Positions 13,527 to 27,119 of a stretch of DNA of 64,000 bases are shown piece by piece; the stretch's first letter is position 1, and each line of letters opens with the position of its first letter. The stretch is from Aphis gossypii (lineage: Eukaryota > Arthropoda > Insecta > Hemiptera > Aphididae), in NCBI RefSeq assembly GCF_020184175.1, contig NC_065530.1, positions 40,401,260 through 40,465,259 of the forward strand, given 5' to 3'. The notes below the pieces were generated by a model. The model made no database searches and had not been told where the DNA came from. It worked only from the letters and a program-made list of their open reading frames with translations. The position numbers were made by a program, and so were the translations under genes.

Positions 13527-16500
13527 CTAAAGGATAGGATAAGGGATGGATAATCTTTTCGGCTCGAAATGTATATATCAATGTACCTATTCAGCTGAAT
13601 ACAGAGTATCAAACACGTCATAATAAAAAGATATGATAATAATATCTTGTACAGGTGCACTCGTACGATATAATATATGTAAATGATGAATAATAATAAT
13701 AGTAAAACGTCGTTTATGAGCAGGCGGGGTAAGCGGGTGTGATCCTTTCGACGTTATTATATTATATAATATTTATAAAAAAAAGAGTCGCATTATATTA
13801 TCGTCATCGTCGGGGCGTATTAAATTTACCGTTTAAAATTAAAATTATTAAGAGTTGAAAAAAAAGAATCGAGAGGAAAAACTTTTTCCTGTACGATTAT
13901 TATTCCGCATCTTTGGTCGCGTTTGTATTATATATTATATAGGTCCTTAACACGACTTACTAACACGACTTTAAAACGAAACGAACGGAAAACTTTTACT
14001 CGCTGCGGCAATGTCGATCGTCGTCGTCGTCCATATTATATACCAACACTTTAGGGATTAGTATAATAACGTATGAAAATTATACGCATAAAATAAAATA
14101 TCCTCCGCATTGCGACCCAACCCCTATCAACAGAATATTAAACTGCTTACCGTGTATATATATATTATATAAATCGTAAAACTTATGACAAAAAGACAAC
14201 GATATATTATATTATCTGTGACATACACGTACCATAATAACGTATGAAATTAATTTAAAAGATTTTAAAACTATAAAACGATATTCGGAAGATCAATAAT
14301 CGAATTCTCGAAGGAATTATGAGTATATGGTGATAGTTTATTTTCCGTGATTACGCTCTAATCGATATTACAAAACGAGTATATTTTATGAGTACTTACA
14401 GTTTATATATAATAGATACACATATATATATATATGCAAGTGTATTGTGGGGATTTGACAATTTTACATTAAAAATACATTTGAACGTGCCAGGTCATTG
14501 TGATACACCTTGTATAGATCAAACGATGAGGTTTATAATTTATATTATAGTTTCGACTGCAAACAATAGTTTCATAGTTAACTGTGAGAAAAATAGGTCT
14601 TTAACTAAGTAAAAAGTTGAGTTGTTGTTATCAAGTTTACGATTTAATAATACATAGGTACACGTCCACAGCTCACCAACCCTTTATAATAGTATATAAT
14701 ATATTGGCAAAAAGTAAAAGTATAATAATAATATTATATGCGGGTACCGTGAAATTTCATTCTCCTAAATATTATATAGACCACGTATTAATATATTATG
14801 CATAATTTTGGTCGACCGACACCACTGAACCGCATCAATTAAATGTAAATACATTGTACGATAATACGTCATGCGACGCATGGAAATCAATTGGGTGAAT
14901 CTGAGTTTAAAGACTTAACGACAGTTTGTTTAAATTATCGCTGTTTAAAGACCTAAGTCAAACTCTTCTCCAGTAAATCCTGAGTATACCTATCCTGGTG
15001 TTAAACGCCTATTGTAGTACACAAATGCTGTATACGAATCTGGTAATAAATTAAGGCACTTATTGTAATATTATTTTATGGCTCTACTGTGTTATGATAT
15101 ACCGAATCATAACAACCCTTGATAGGAGCACAACTAAGGGGTAAACTGTTTCGTGAACGAATATATACCTACATACTAAATACATGAGAAATTAATATAT
15201 GTGTCGGTGAACTTATTATGTATGGACACTGAAATTTACTTAACTACTTCGTTGTTTCGAAGAACTTTTTAGAAATGTATACCTGTTATCAAAATTCTCT
15301 GAACTCTGAATCGTCAACTTTTAATTTTTAAATAAGAACTGATCATGTATTTATGATTTAATAATAATCGGAAAGTTTTCAGAGTAAATATATAATTAAT
15401 GTACCAACAATATTGAACGAATATATATAATTTTTATTTTATTGATACACATTTTAACTTTAGTTTAAACTGTGAAATAAAGTGAATAAATTGCTTGTCA
15501 TTGATTTAAATGTTCATTTTTATGGGAAATATTATACTATTTATTCAATAGTAAATAGTTTTCAGGAAATTAGGTATTCGGCCACAAATATTATAGATTA
15601 TGCATGAAATTACAATGTTATATGTACGTATATTAATATAATGTCGAAAGAATCACTTATACTGGGCTTATGCTAGTCTATAGCTAGGATTTATATGCAT
15701 TGATATGTTTTTCTAAGTGAAGTCTTGTTGTAAATTTGGTTAGTTATGTTCACACATCGCCTCATATTTATAAATTTAAGATCAGTGTAGTTATATATTA
15801 AACATATACCTAATACAAAAAAACACTTACAAACGTTTTGTGATATATTTAATTAAAAATAATACGAAAATGCATAAAAAATAAAGGAATTTTTGACAGT
15901 TTCTATTGTCATAGTTTGAAATTTTGGAAACCATTTCAAACTTACTCCTTACCTCTACCATATGGAATTAACAAGATTTCAGATTATTATACTCTGATAA
16001 TCTCAATTCCTTAAAATGTGAAAACCATTCATTTTAAGTTTGAACGAAATACATTTTAAATCTAATTAAATTGGAATGTACAGATTTATATTTTATTTTA
16101 GAATTGGAGTATAAAAAACGATTCAGCTTGCATAAAAAACTAAGAAAATAACTTAGTTTTTTCATTTAATCTATTTTAAAATTAAAATACGTTTCACATT
16201 CAATTAACGATAGTTATTAAGAAATTGTTAGTAATTTCTGTGTACATACCATGACAATTTTAACAAAATAAAATGCATATAAATCCTAGGTCTACATATT
16301 ACGATGGTGGTTAAGTAAGTTTCTGTATCTATATAATTTGTAATAACGACGTTTTATTTATTATTAGGAAAATCTTTGGAGTTTTCACTAAAAATCTATG
16401 CATAGGCGTGATGACAATATATAATATACCCATTTATAATTGGTATACCTATATACTGGTGTGTTGCTGTTGATTATCTTGCTGCCTAGGTCTAGTACGT

Positions 16501-16730
16501 CGGCGTAGATGACTGCAGTGCGCACATCCAAGTGCATAAAATGTACACTATATATGAAATGATATGATATGATAATATGTTATAGCTAAAGTAGGTACAC
16601 GTACAAGTTGAACGTACAGTGTTAGGATATCACGAAACCCGGTGGATTAGTGTAACCAGCAAAGTGATTATTATGTGTTTGTATAAATAACCCGAATAAA
16701 AAATAATAATAATAAAAAAAAAAATCATAC
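13527..16730 (-). other. Intron between juxtamembrane exon and microexon
   Basis: No exon, RNA gene or bounded repeat element could be supported. The sequence is AT-rich with (TA)n tracts, for example near 14155-14167 and 14420-14435. Short open frames at 14388-14805 on the plus strand have no splice or homology support. Confidence 0.45.
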
Positions 16731-16800
16731 CTTCCGAGCTTTGCGTCTTCGTCCCTCTTTTTCTTCCGACAGCACATACCGAACAATATGTACAAAATAC
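16731..16800 (-). CDS. Fas2: Fas2 exon, juxtamembrane cytoplasmic region
   Basis: Residues 749-770, 70 nt. The acceptor ATTCCACAG lies above 16800 and the donor GTATGA below 16731. It reads ILYILFGMCCRKKKRDEDAKLG. The short hydrophobic start continues the membrane-proximal region, two cysteines (757, 758) at the cytoplasmic face could be palmitoylated (inference), and RKKKR is the stop-transfer cluster. The end EDAKLG matches the conserved Fas2 membrane-proximal motif I recall from Drosophila (DDEAKLG). It ends two bases into a codon (AG), which fits all three downstream exons: T gives Ser for the microexon or the FVL exon, G gives Arg for the SAV exon. Confidence 0.92.
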
Positions 16801-18571
16801 CTGTGGAATGCGTATGAAATTTAAAACAAAAACAAAAACACATTATTACATAATATTATCAAATTATAGTATGCTTACGACGAAGCGTATCCGTGCGTAT
16901 AACGCACTTATTCTAATGTAAATAAAAGTTTAACTTATTCGGTGTGTGCTTTTACGATGAAAAGACTTTGAAAATTAACATATAGGCACTGAAAATATAA
17001 GATATAATGGTCTGATCTGAGATGGTTAAAAAAATATTTTTAAACCTGATTATAATAATAGTTATATATTCTTTATATTTTTGTTTGAAACTGAAAAAAA
17101 ATTAATTTAAATTATGATAAACACCTTATAAATATATATTAAAAGGCGGTATATTTAAAAAAATATATTAGACTATACATAAGAGTATATTTTTAAATTA
17201 TTGTTTAACAAGAGATACAAAACTAATCGATAACCACAATTATAATACAATATAACGTTAATAGAGTGACGTTGCGCGTCTATATTCTATTTTGACAGGA
17301 TCGACGTCATTTTTGTTCATTATCATATTTTCGTTTCACGAATAAAATATTATACGTGATATAATATAAAACGATTAGAACAACTATAATCCCATGTTGC
17401 TATTTCTAAACAATACACTTCAATTGCAAAAAATGTATTCTTATGTAAATATATTGTATTTAATTATGTATTAAACGTGATAGGTTTCGTAAAAGTATAG
17501 TAGGTATCACAAAGGTTGTTGAAAATAAACGTAAGAAACCTAATTTGAAATGCGTTTAAATGTATGAAATGTATAACATGATTATAGAAAAGAAAAATTA
17601 TTACTATTTTTCTGAAGAATAAAGTAATAGATTTGATACAATAATATACTATAATAATATATTTACTATAAAGTATAGGCAGTATTATGCTAGTAAGTTA
17701 TTCTATTTAAAATAAATATAGATAAATACCGGGTACCTAATCTATAAAGTATACAAGTACACGTCGTGGTATGGTAATATATTCTATATTTGATTATGTT
17801 ATATTTTATTACCTTTTTTTTTAGAAATTTAGGACACACCATTGATGATAGACTGGATAATATGTGATATTGGATATCAAACCGCAAATAATAAAAAGTA
17901 AGATTAAAATTACAAAGTATAATATGAAAAAAAAATTATTTTAAGTTAAATCTTCTGATATTTTTTATGAATGTGATGATCGAAAATATGAATACGCGAT
18001 ATAGGGTGTAAATTTTGATTTTTTGTAAAATGAAAAACTCCAAGAGATAAGGAACGGTCATCATCAATTCAACGAATGCAATTTTCGCTCTGAGGAAAAT
18101 ATTGAGAATCTATATTATTGTAGTCATTTATATCATTATGAAACAAACAAAATAATAAAAATATTACAATCAAACCTGATGGTAAATATTTGTAGAACCG
18201 ATTGATCTAATTATTCCCTAAGATTTTAGATATCCACGACCCTATTTGCAAACTTTTAGTTTGCATATGCATTTATCAAAATGTTAAATATTGAACAGTG
18301 GATTATGTTTTTCTAGAAAAATAAATGAAAAAAATATAGATAGAATCCAAAGGTAACAAATTATCAAGTTTTTAGTATCAAAGTTGCTTCATTGTACCAA
18401 TTTGTATAAGTGAATAAAAACTGATCAGTGATAGTGATATGAGTAAAAATATATAAATATTTATAATAAGGGTAATACTAGCTTAAACCAATAAATCAAC
18501 TCCGCGTAAACCCGAATATTTGATAATATATATAATATGGTTAGTGGTTACCGACGGTTCGACTGACTTAC
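16801..18571 (-). other. Intron between transmembrane and juxtamembrane exons
   Basis: AT-rich sequence in which I see no exon, RNA gene or transposon with recognisable ends. Confidence 0.5.
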
Positions 18572-18706
18572 CAGTGTTGTTGGTGAAGTAACATGACACG
18601 TCAATGACTACCAAGATGGTGAATAGGACGGCTAAGACGATGCTGATTATGACCGCCGAACTGAGCCGGTTAGGGTACGGCGGTTGCATGGGAGGTATGT
18701 CCACGC
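18572..18706 (-). CDS. Fas2: Fas2 exon, transmembrane segment
   Basis: Residues 704-747. The acceptor CGTTTACAG lies above 18706 and the donor GTAAGT below 18572, phase 1 at both ends. A proline-rich stalk (VDIPPMQPPYPNR) is followed by about 24 hydrophobic residues, AVIISIVLAVLFTILVVIDV plus SCYF, the single transmembrane helix of the long isoforms. The tail TNNT follows. The junction codon with the common exon is Gly (GGC). Splicing to this exon in place of the 27119 or 21867 exon would switch the protein from a lipid-anchored or other tail to a transmembrane form. The 3' neighbour is the juxtamembrane exon at 16800. Confidence 0.92.
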
Positions 18707-21700
18707 CTGTAAACGAACATGATAAATCATCATTGCATGTAATAATATATTATTTTATCGTTACATTATTCTATTTTTTGTCACGCTTAATACGCCTAGA
18801 CATAATAATTTATCTTTATGCGCGTGCACTGCTCAAAAAAAGCCCGTTCGAGACGAGATGTAGTTCTTACAATTTAATAATAAATATTGTATAATAATTT
18901 ATAATAATTGTCGTAGGTAAGTGGAAAAAAAAACAGAGTTAGCCGCAAATCATAACATATTAATCAATTTTCGTAATTTTGTGATTGGTGTCGTTCACAG
19001 GTAAGTACACACGTATACACATACACATACACACACAACACATACGTCATACATAGACACAAACACATGCACATGCTATATTATATTATACACATAAAAA
19101 TATGCTGCACTATGACAACAATAATACACGGAGTGAAACGTTTGTTGTTTTCTCGCATCCACAACAATTGTTGTTCTTCGGATGAAGTGTATCATCATTG
19201 TTGTTGTGTGGTCTGGGACCATTTAAACGAAATACAATAATAAAAAAAAATAATATTCATAAAAAATAAAATTGAAAGTATAAAACCGCAAAGCGTTAGT
19301 GCAAAAGCCAAGGAAACAAGAAGTAGCTGATATTATAATACGGGTAGCGTGTATACTGTATACGTTACATACATCGGTGATGATGCTATAATATACCTAA
19401 ACGAAAAATCTTTGTCATCCGATATAATATTATTATATATATGGCAGCCCCGAGTCGTCGGCTATCAGATTTCGTCGCCGGCGCGGGTTGCATGTGGGGG
19501 GTAGCAAAGAAGCCACGAAAAGATAGAAGAATACCGTGCACTTAAATATAAAATCCGTAAACGCATCATGCTCTTACCTCTACGGACACGTCATCGCCGT
19601 GTTTTATAACAGTATTATTATTATTATTTTTGTTGTTGTCGCGATGTTGCTGTTGCTGTCGTTGCGATACACCTCAATTTATACTTATATATATATACAT
19701 ACGAATACGTACACTATGCAGGGTGGTATTATTTTATCGAAGAACGATCGATATTCCTCAACAATACCAGACGCATATAGCGAAACCAAACCAACTTAAT
19801 CTAAAAGTCAAAACCATACTCTGTGCTTCAACTGTCAGCTAGATTAGCTCAGGAATAACGACTGTCCCGCGATAAAATAGCCACTTATCCATGTTATAAA
19901 AAATCAATCAAAATAATCATGCGTTAATAATAGTAGTAACACAGTATTTTATATTATAATATTTTTGTGAGAAAGGGGTGGGAAAACTATAAAAGTTGAC
20001 AAACATACACCACAATTAGTTTATATATTAAAAAAAAAAATATTCGTTTATTATTGTCTTATTACATTATGTTTATTATTAATAATACATTATATTATTA
20101 ATAATATATAATATATCACTAAATGCATTTACAACAAAATTTCATTTATTATTATATAATATAGTTACTTAATGAGAATCTAAAACAAAATCAGTAAATA
20201 TTTTTTTGTTTACACGTTTTATCTTATTATAATAGATATCATATAGCATCAATAATGGTATAGGTACATCAATAAGATTGGTGACAAATTATACATAGTA
20301 ATAATATAATACCATAAAATCTAAATCGTTTATCTAAAATAGGCAACTATTAAAAAGTGAGTAAAACTTAATTATTAAGACATGTTTTTTTATTACTATA
20401 TATTGAAAAAAAATTTATAAAGTAAAAATAAAATATAGTTTGTATTATATAATATGTATGACTTCTACTCAATAATGTTATTAGGTATATATATTATGAT
20501 AATATCTAGACGGATAATAACAATATTAGTCTATCGATTTAGTAATTGTTATCGTATTATATTTTATATCTGATGAAGCGTGGATAAATGTACACATACG
20601 ATGGGGTTAATATTATAATTTATAACATTAGTATAACACGAGGACGGCGTTAATAGATAATAATATAGGTATTGGTATAAACAAAATATTATGTCGGAAA
20701 TTATATAGTACCCAAGGTCGGAAAACAATTCGATGTATATATATAATGCATTAGACAATATCATAGTAGAACTGGCGTATACGAATATCGATGGGGTGGT
20801 TTTTGACGATCAAATGAATTTTGTTTTATTTAATCATATACAAATATGCGATAAAATCCTCACATGATGAGACAAGTGATGTTTGTAAATTATATTTCAA
20901 CCATGGACTGATTTTGTGGTATACCGTTATGATGGTAAAAAACTAATATAATTTCCAGTAGACCAAATATGAATAATCACTGATCGAATATGGACGCAAA
21001 TCAATAGAACAATAGCTATAAAATATCAAATATTATCCCTAAAAACAGTATATTCACAATACGTGACACGGGGAAGTAATATTTGAAATAGAGACGAGTA
21101 ATTGAAGAACTAATACAACGAACTCCTCTAGTCAACATATAAAAATCGTAAATAATAATGTCGCCGTCAGGGAACGAAAATAGAGATACAGGTTGCAGAG
21201 TAAGTAAAACAATACCTATCCTATGATTCGTAGTCGTTCATACACACATATACATTTTAAACATTTACATAATTTTATCACAACAAATATATAATATTAG
21301 ACAAGTACAAGGCTTAACAAGCTACACAATAACATAATACTATGTATATAATATATACCTTACCACGTGGTAGCAGCTTATTACATCGTAAAAACATACA
21401 TAATATTATTAAACACTAATCGTTATCAAACTTTTCGATTTTAGCAGTCATAAAAATAATATTATAATGAATTATTATTTAAAGCAAATAATATTTTGTT
21501 TGTGAGAAAAAAAAAGGTTAATTGAATCGTTCGCGAGACATGACTGCGTACGCGTGTGGAGATGGGTGAAATACAGTATCATAATAATTAATTATGAAAA
21601 ATAATACTTATATAAAAAAAAAAAAAAAATAATAATAATAAAACAAAAATATAGCGACTGTAAGTCGAACGGGTAAAAATGAATAGTAATAATAATCGTT

Positions 21701-21733
21701 AAAATAATATGCTAAAAACGATTCGCATGAGTT
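18707..21733 (-). other. Intron upstream of the transmembrane exon, with 3' UTR of the 21734 exon
   Basis: No coding exon supported. A GC-rich patch at about 19440-19510 and an (AC)-rich stretch at about 19005-19070 are present. The part just below 21733 would be 3' UTR if the 21734 exon is real. An A-run followed by (AAT)n lies at about 21614-21641. Confidence 0.45.
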
Positions 21734-21867
21734 TTAGCGTAACCACCAGCGGTTGCCACCAAAGGAAGCAGCTAAGCTTAATGCCGACAAGGCGACAATA
21801 CAATTGCGCACGGCCAATCGGTTAACGGTCGCAGCCGCGTTGATGACAGCCACCTTTGCGGTTTGCT
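21734..21867 (-). CDS. Fas2: Fas2 candidate second alternative terminal exon, hydrophobic tail
   Basis: The acceptor TGATTTTACAG lies above 21867 and the two first bases join the common exon in phase 1 (Glu codon). It reads EQTAKVAVINAAATVNRL, then NCIVALSALSLAASF and ends GGNRWWLR before a TAA at 21734. The block is clearly richer in G and C than the flanking intron, which suggests coding or conserved sequence. The AAAT and NAAA stretches could be omega sites and the 15-residue hydrophobic run could be a GPI signal or a weak membrane segment. The polar NRWWLR ending is unusual for a GPI signal. No AATAAA was seen within 300 bp; the first clear one is at 20825-20830. The plus strand is also open here, so it may be a chance frame. 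Confidence 0.5.
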
Positions 21868-24800
21868 CTGTAAAATCACAACACATAACACACTTGGATA
21901 TTACGCTCGCAGACATAGAAAAACAAATAAATAATAATAAATAAACAAAATATAAATAAACAAACAAAAAAGTGTGTATTGACTATTGTTATTTGTTGTA
22001 AGACGAAAGGTCGAGAGAAACGGTAGCAGCGTAATAACAATAATAATATGTTGGGTTCTTCTTCCCGACGTGAAGAAGGAGCTGCAGTAGGACGAGGATG
22101 AAAAATAAACAAAATATAACAACCGTACAAATAATAGACAGCTATGTACTATTTCTGTGATTACGCCTTATTTCCATCAATAATATTATACTGCTTATTT
22201 CCTTATTAACGATTATTAAAAACGTTATCGTAATTTTGTTAAAGAAAATAGTAGGTACTCGTAAAAAAAAAAATAATAATAATAAATAAATGCTTAGGAT
22301 TTACCTACGAGTAATGGTTAACGATAAAGTCAAACAAAATTATTGGATAATTAATATTTAAAAAGTGTAAAATAATTTTTTTATACACAATATTGCGATG
22401 GAGTATTTTTCTATTCCATCTTTATATATTATATATTGTTATATAGACGTAAAGGTGGCTATTATATCCTTTCAGTATACGAATATAATATTAACAAATA
22501 TTTACAAATGAAATTACTTTTTATAATATTATGCGAAATGTATTATAAGTTTCACGAGATCTTATCAGAAGTTTAATACAGAAAGAGGGAATGAAATGTA
22601 CGGTTTTGGAATAAAATAGTGCGTAGCACGTATATTATTATTTCGACAACCACGCGTGAAAATCCAAAATGCCTAACCCACAACAACAATATAATATTCA
22701 TCAAACTAAATATCAGGCTTAGTTATTGTGCGTAAGAAATCAATAAATCTTATAGTTAGTAAACTACACGTGATAATATCTCAATACTATTAGATTTAAA
22801 GTATATTATTTTTAATAAATAAATGCATAATCGCAACTGTAACAACGGTTGGAACTCGTCGGTGCTGGTTGCACCCTGCATTTTCCCCTAAATAGATGCA
22901 GTTTATTATTATTGTTATTATTATATTTGTTGAATTATTCAGTAAGAAAATCATGTGGGAGTCTAAAGTGGTAGGGTATAATAAACTATAGCGTTGTATT
23001 TATATATGATATTACGTTATGTAGGTTTTAGGTAGGTACAGCGAGTAATAGATAGATTTTAGATTGTGGGAAAAAATGTACTACGTTTCCGTTACTGCGT
23101 TTTAATTGTACCTTTATTATTCTCAGAGAACTCAATATTTTTATAAAAATTCAAATTTTGGTACAAATTCATCGAAATCTTGTTGTGCACGTAGTTTTTC
23201 ATGACGCGAAACTAAAAATTATTATTATTATTTTTTTTTAAACACCGTGCAGTTAATAATTAACAATAGATATATTAAAATGGAAATTACATACATTTAT
23301 TAAGATTATTATTATCAATTATTATTTTATTGTTATTTAGTTACTTGTTTTCAGTCGTTTTAGTCTCTGTCGTGCACTCGTGTCAGTGATAGTGATTACA
23401 AATTACGATATTATAAATACCACAACCTTATTCATGTTATCGTTCGATATATTAGTATAATAATATTATTCTATTGTGTATATCTATACATGTTATTAGA
23501 TTTTTAGGAAGGATGTGATACAGTCGATGAAGACATACGTTCAGTTCGAGATTGGCAAAACAAATTAATTAAAAGAGGAAGTCGTATACTGAACATTTTT
23601 AGTATACGAATACTGCCATAGATCGGATACAACAATTTAACAAAAGCATATTACAATTTTATTGTTTGAAAAAGGGATAATAATTAATTTAAAAAATCAA
23701 ATACCATCAAACACTGATATGAAAGTCTGGAAATAAAGAAATTATTTTTATATTATTTTTTTTTTATAAATGTGTGTCTTATTTGTTTAATCGAATTCGA
23801 CAATCACTAATATACCACAAAATATGTTCTATTTTTTGTAATACAATTAATATATGAATTTTTTATTCAGTGTAAATTATATAGATAAATTGCATTGTTT
23901 TGAATTCTTTCTAAATAAACATGAAAAAAAAACTTGAAGTATTCAGCCCTAATAAACATAATGTAACAACAATCATTGTTACGTCGACCGCAGAATGTTT
24001 GGTCGAGCACACTGTCGCACGTGGTCTATTATATGAACTCGATTCCGGAAACTATGTAACAAACTATTTTACGACTAGCTCGCCGTCGCCACCCTCACCT
24101 ATCGTTCTACAAGTTAATAACAATAATAATGTTGTACGGACACAAAAGGGTTAAACTCGTCAGCCATATCAAAGCGTATACATTGGGACAGCAAGGTACA
24201 TTATATTATTATATATATATTGTAGAACACGATTGGGTACACACAGAACGCATCACGTACACATACATAGAAGAACGTAATTTACTTTAAAAAGTCAATC
24301 AAACTCCCTTACCACACAGACATTATACAATGTTAAAATAACAATTTAGAACTTTTATAAAACGACGAATGCAATCAGGATTCAGGATTTAATAGTATAT
24401 AGAGTTGACAGACATAACAACATTGTGATAAATATTTTTTGATAATAACTCAAATAAGATTTTTTGACTATAAGAAATTTGTGAAATCATGAAATAGATG
24501 AATATCATAAATTGAATTAAAATAATTAGGACTTAAAAGAAGAAGAGAAAGATGAACCAACAACACTATTTTAATATTTATCGGAAATCAACTATTATTA
24601 TTATTGTTTATCTAACATAAAACTTAATTTATTTTTCAAAGAAAAATATATGTAAAATATATTATATATGTATTTTATACAATAAAATATGAGAAATGTA
24701 TTAAACTTGTAATATATTCATACGTGCATGTACATGATATTCATATTACAATATGCGATCTATATAATATTGAGTATATAAAAATGCAAGAGAATATAAA

Positions 24801-25667
24801 ATAAAAGCCAATTCATTACGAAACGATTTATTTTTTTTTTGAGCGAATTCGATGAAAAGCCAATTATAATTTTCTTTTGTTGGGGAAGGTGGGCATAACG
24901 GCTTACGTCTCTTGACTTGGCAGCAGCGAGGTGTTTACATTATATAATATTAACGAAATAATGCAAAAACGTAAAAACGAGTCGTCGTCATCCTACAGTC
25001 TGTCACTTTGTTCCCGCACGAAACAAAGGGAATTCTTGTTCCGGCGGCATTTCGACAAACGATTTGAATAATTAAATTTTTTCGAATCACGGCAAGCGAA
25101 TGTTGCGTTTATACTGTATATTACATAGAGTTGGCTGCAAACAAAACGTAACATTCAGATAGAGCGGTACGTACGCTGTGTATACACTTAAAAAATAAAC
25201 AGTGTTAACTTAGAATTATACACACTTTTTCTGTTTGCCGTTGACAATTTAACGCGCGCGACGGACGTTAAAAGGCATTTTAAACATATAGTCGCTTTTA
25301 AATTTAAGTAAATAAATACGGCGGACAAAAGAGCCGGCACACTGTCGGGTGGTGACATCGTTGGGAAGCGGGTACCTACACTTATTCCTTTGTAGAGCTA
25401 CCTACATTCTGTGAGTTTTTTTAACACTTGCATACGCAAACTCTATATATTATAATAAGCACAATAATAGTAATAATAATATATAACGCGGATAAAAAAT
25501 GGAAGGCCCGCCAGAGGTGGTGAGTTGTGTACGTGGTCGTCCGTGTGTGCGGTGGTGGTATGGAATGAAGGGTGGTTGACGCGTGCGTCGTAGAGGCGAC
25601 AAGGGTTGCGGCAAAGTAAGTTCGTGTGAACTATGTAAAACCAACACTTGAAATGTTATATACGTAC

Positions 25668-25727
25668 CTATATATATTATACTGTAAATAAGTGTCAAGG
25701 GCGGTCGTGTTTCGGGAAAGACATTGT
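25668..25727 (-). CDS. Possible 60-nt cassette exon of Fas2 (weak)
   Basis: On the gene strand a polypyrimidine tract of about 36 nt (25733-25768) ends CTCGAG at 25728. The following 60 nt, read in phase 1, give DNVFPETRPPLTLIYSIIYI and end at a GTACGT donor, again in phase 1. Inserted between the common exon and the transmembrane exon it would add 20 residues to the stalk without changing frame. The splice signals are the main support. The IYSIIYI part looks like translated AT-rich intron and I know no homologue. Confidence 0.25.
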
Positions 25728-26933
25728 CTCGAGGGAGAGAAAGATAGAGAAAAGAGGAGAAAAGAGTCAGGTACATTTTGTGTCAAGACCACGGATGAAT
25801 AAAAAAAAAACGTAAAAAATAAACCCGGGTAAGTTGTCGATGGAAGGTAGAAAACAACGTAGATACAATAACCATAAAATGAATAATAATATTATCACGC
25901 ACAAAATATTATATTAAAATACGGTCTACGATATCGACAGTTGGTCGGCACGCAAAATCGTCTACTTTGAAAAACAAACATATCTTTGTGGCTTGTTTAC
26001 AAGGAGGGAGGAGGAGAAGAGATGGTACATTAGTATATATAATCCACCACCGCTATTTAAATCATCGAATCCTCCGAGCTATATTGTACATCACAACTGT
26101 ACCGTAAAAATATCAAAAGGTTTGCGTTAACACTCGCCACTCTTATTTAGTCTGTCCCGCAAAATAAAGAGTACCGTTTCGAAACGGTTTGTCCGTAATA
26201 CATTACACTAACGACAAAAGAGGATGCCTTTATACCCGTAATTATTATGTGAGTACCAGACATATAATAAATCGTAGTGTACTTTCGTCGCTGTCATTAT
26301 TATTATAAAAAGTTTTTTTCAAACACACTCTGACACAATTTTTAAGTTGGTGACGTGCCGGTGCGAGATGACGATGAACGAAAATATAAGTCTTATCGTG
26401 TACACTTTAAAGTTTGTTTTTAATTCGGGAAATGTGATATTTACGTACAGTTGGTAGCATAATATATTGTGTTGGGTGTTTGCAGTAGGTAATTAATTAT
26501 ATTGTACGCGCATTATACATACATATTATTATATTATATAACGTATTACATAATATTTAACTTGCACAAAAAGATCCGTTGATGTGTTAATGAAAAGCAC
26601 AATAATGTTGTAACCCGTAGGTACATGAAATATCATAAGAAACACTGATGATAAGAAAAAAATATTTACAAGCTACTGAAAAAATCTATAGATATTTAGT
26701 TTTTATTTTATTTAAGGAAAAATCGTAATGACATTTTTAAATACAATTATAAATATAATAAATTATCCAAATTTAAGGTTTTTTTAGAACAATAAAAAAA
26801 AAAAAACTAGATATTATCCATATTTTTCTCATCTGCAGTGTTTCATGTAATGTATTAAATACTTACCTATATACCTTTAATCATTGTATTATTATTAAAT
26901 ATAGGTATAATAATATACATATATTGTTAAATA

Positions 26934-26939
26934 TTTATT
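26934..26939 (-). terminator. AATAAA polyadenylation signal after the GPI-type exon
   Basis: The plus strand reads TTTATT, i.e. AATAAA on the gene strand, about 90 nt past the stop of the GPI-type exon at 27031. The short distance fits a compact alternative 3' UTR. Chance occurrence is possible in AT-rich sequence. Confidence 0.4.
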
Positions 26940-27030
26940 ATGTTAATAATAATAATAACAATAATAAAAATGATAGAAATTATAGTATATATTATTATAC
27001 AATAATGAATACAAAACACGAAACACGTTT

Positions 27031-27119
27031 TTAAAAACCCAACATGCATGCAGTTAAAATAAATATAAACATAAATAGCAGACGCATCCCGTTTACCATA
27101 GAGAATAAATCGTTTGAAG
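27031..27119 (-). CDS. Fas2: Fas2 alternative terminal exon with GPI-anchor signal
   Basis: Proposed alternative last exon. The upstream intron end is pyrimidine-rich and closes TTGGTAGAG. Using the second AG, the split codon becomes Ala and the frame reads SNDLFSMVNG, then a hydrophobic run of about 16 residues (LLFMFIFILTACMLGF) to a stop at 27031. A small-residue omega region (A/S-N-D), a short spacer and a hydrophobic C-terminus running to the stop are the three parts of a GPI signal. An AATAAA polyadenylation signal on the same strand lies at 26934-26939, about 90 nt past the stop. GPI-linked Fas2 isoforms are known in insects (Manduca, Drosophila). The exon is AT-rich like its surroundings, so a chance frame cannot be excluded without transcripts. 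Confidence 0.7.

Larger units (their letters stand above)
21868..27030 (-). other. Intron between GPI-type exon and the second hydrophobic-tail exon
   Basis: Mostly AT-rich, but about 24880-26200 is richer in G and C, with CG dinucleotides and a 36-nt purine tract at 25733-25768 (a polypyrimidine tract on the gene strand). A possible 60-nt cassette exon follows it at 25668-25727 and is listed separately. Otherwise I see nothing bounded. Confidence 0.45.

Noticed and set aside
25450..25776. A 108-codon minus-strand open frame with a leucine-rich end that looks like a third GPI tail
   Set aside because: The only AG in a plausible place (CATAG near 25630) gives phase 2, not the phase 1 needed after the common exon, and the leucine run is translated AT-rich microsatellite.
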